From Pseudomonadota bacterium (GTDB taxonomy: Bacteria; Pseudomonadota; Alphaproteobacteria; RF32; CAG-239), in assembly GCA_021617435.1 (NCBI GenBank), contig JAJWCP010000080.1, forward strand, positions 1-6,523: a DNA stretch of 6,523 bases, written 5' to 3'. Below, piece by piece: positions 5,943 through 6,523 of the stretch. Every line of letters begins with the position of its first letter. Positions within the stretch are counted from its first letter, which is position 1. The position numbers were made by a program, and so were the translations under genes. The notes beneath the pieces are model-generated. The model saw only the letters and a program-made list of their open reading frames with translations. It made no database searches and had not been told where the DNA came from.

Positions 5943-6523
5943 CTACTTTTGTTTTACCAAGCAACTGCCGCCGGCTTGTTTGATTGCGTTGCAAACCTTT
6001 TCAGCGCCTGCTTTATCGGCAAACGCGCCTGCACGTAGGCGATATAGCATTGTTCCGGCATCATTGCGAGAGGCGTCAATCTCATGCGGCAGATTTTTAA
6101 GCACATCATATTTTGCGGATAAAATTTTCCATGTATCCTCCGCCGCTTTTGGGCTCGTTGAGGCTATCAGTTGCACTTGCCAAGCTCCGTTTGTTAGCGC
6201 TTTTTGCGGAGTTGCTCTAGAGGTCTGTTGGGTTGCGGATTTAAGTTCCGGTGTAGACTCGGTTTTAACCGGTTCGGTTTTAACTTTCGGTTGAGGCTCG
6301 GCTTTTTTAATCTCAACTTTAATTTCCTGCAATTTTTCGGGAATGCTGATTTTTTTGCCTGAAGTTGAGCTTGCTGCTTCAATATGTTCATCAAGCGGTT
6401 TAATCGGCAGAGTATTGTTTTTTTCTGAAGTGGTTTCCGGCATATCAGCCGCTATCGGCTTAGTGTCTTCCGCAACCGCCGGCTTTTCAGGCTCCGGCAC
6501 AATGGTCGGCATTTTCGGAGCTT
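5943..6523 (-). CDS. SPOR-domain protein, 5' part outside the window
   Basis: The frame is open to the right edge (residues A-P-K precede the first visible Met at 6510-6512), so this is the C-terminal part of a longer protein. The visible 190 or so residues start with a Pro/Glu/Lys/Thr-rich linker of about 105 residues, then a SPOR domain of about 75 residues (GAWQVQLIAS, LYRLRAGAFADKAGAEKVCNAI, GGSCLVKQK). SPOR domains bind glycan strands lacking stem peptides at the division septum. Full-length relatives in this operon position usually have an N-terminal membrane helix, which would place the linker and SPOR domain in the periplasm; that part is not seen. Two cysteines in the last helix and strand (about residues 174 and 184 from the visible Met) may pair. 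It precedes nagZ by 7 nt, a common alphaproteobacterial pairing, joining septal peptidoglycan binding with wall recycling. Confidence 0.88.
   Translation of the reverse strand, partial: APKMPTIVPEPEKPAVAEDTKPIAADMPETTSEKNNTLPIKPLDEHIEAASSTSGKKISIPEKLQEIKVEIKKAEPQPKVKTEPVKTESTPELKSATQQTSRATPQKALTNGAWQVQLIASTSPKAAEDTWKILSAKYDVLKNLPHEIDASRNDAGTMLYRLRAGAFADKAGAEKVCNAIKQAGGSCLVKQK

Overview
The window reads as a chromosomal stretch of an alphaproteobacterium, probably an uncultured host- or gut-associated lineage with moderate GC (about 40-45% by eye). The evidence is an Obg GTPase that lacks the C-terminal OCT domain, the order SPOR protein - nagZ - tatA, the order rplU-rpmA-obgE-rsfS, and a REP-like palindrome of the form common in Alphaproteobacteria. 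The lineage assignment is an inference; no marker here fixes the genus.

Layout. Positions 37-1314 (minus) encode a large unrecognised lipoprotein with a cysteine-containing N-terminal domain and a long Ala/Lys/Pro-rich tail. A 131-bp divergent intergenic region follows, with a good promoter for a secreted staphylococcal-nuclease-like enzyme (1446-1925, plus). A strong promoter (TTGACA / TATATT) then starts the ribosomal and ribosome-assembly block: rplU (bL21), rpmA (bL27), a hairpin terminator or attenuator, obgE, and rsfS with a GTG start. The block ends at a symmetrical hairpin that can stop transcription from both sides.

From there to the right end everything lies on the minus strand. 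A cell-envelope operon enters from beyond the right edge: a SPOR-domain protein (5'-truncated by the window), nagZ (N-acetylglucosaminidase of peptidoglycan recycling), and a small TatA/B-like protein whose start overlaps the nagZ stop. It ends at a hairpin near 4631-4658. Between this terminator and the rsfS terminator lies a short, cysteine-rich minus-strand gene of unknown function. Its reading frame is broken at a run of seven A residues, and a REP-like palindrome sits inside its 5' part.

The plus-strand block supports 50S assembly and quality control (bL21, bL27, Obg) and translational silencing in stationary phase (RsfS). The minus-strand operon links peptidoglycan binding at the septum (SPOR), muropeptide recycling (NagZ) and possibly Tat export. 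I see no phage, IS element, CRISPR array, tRNA or rRNA, and no new multi-gene system. The least explained items are the broken, palindrome-containing small gene and the orphan lipoprotein.
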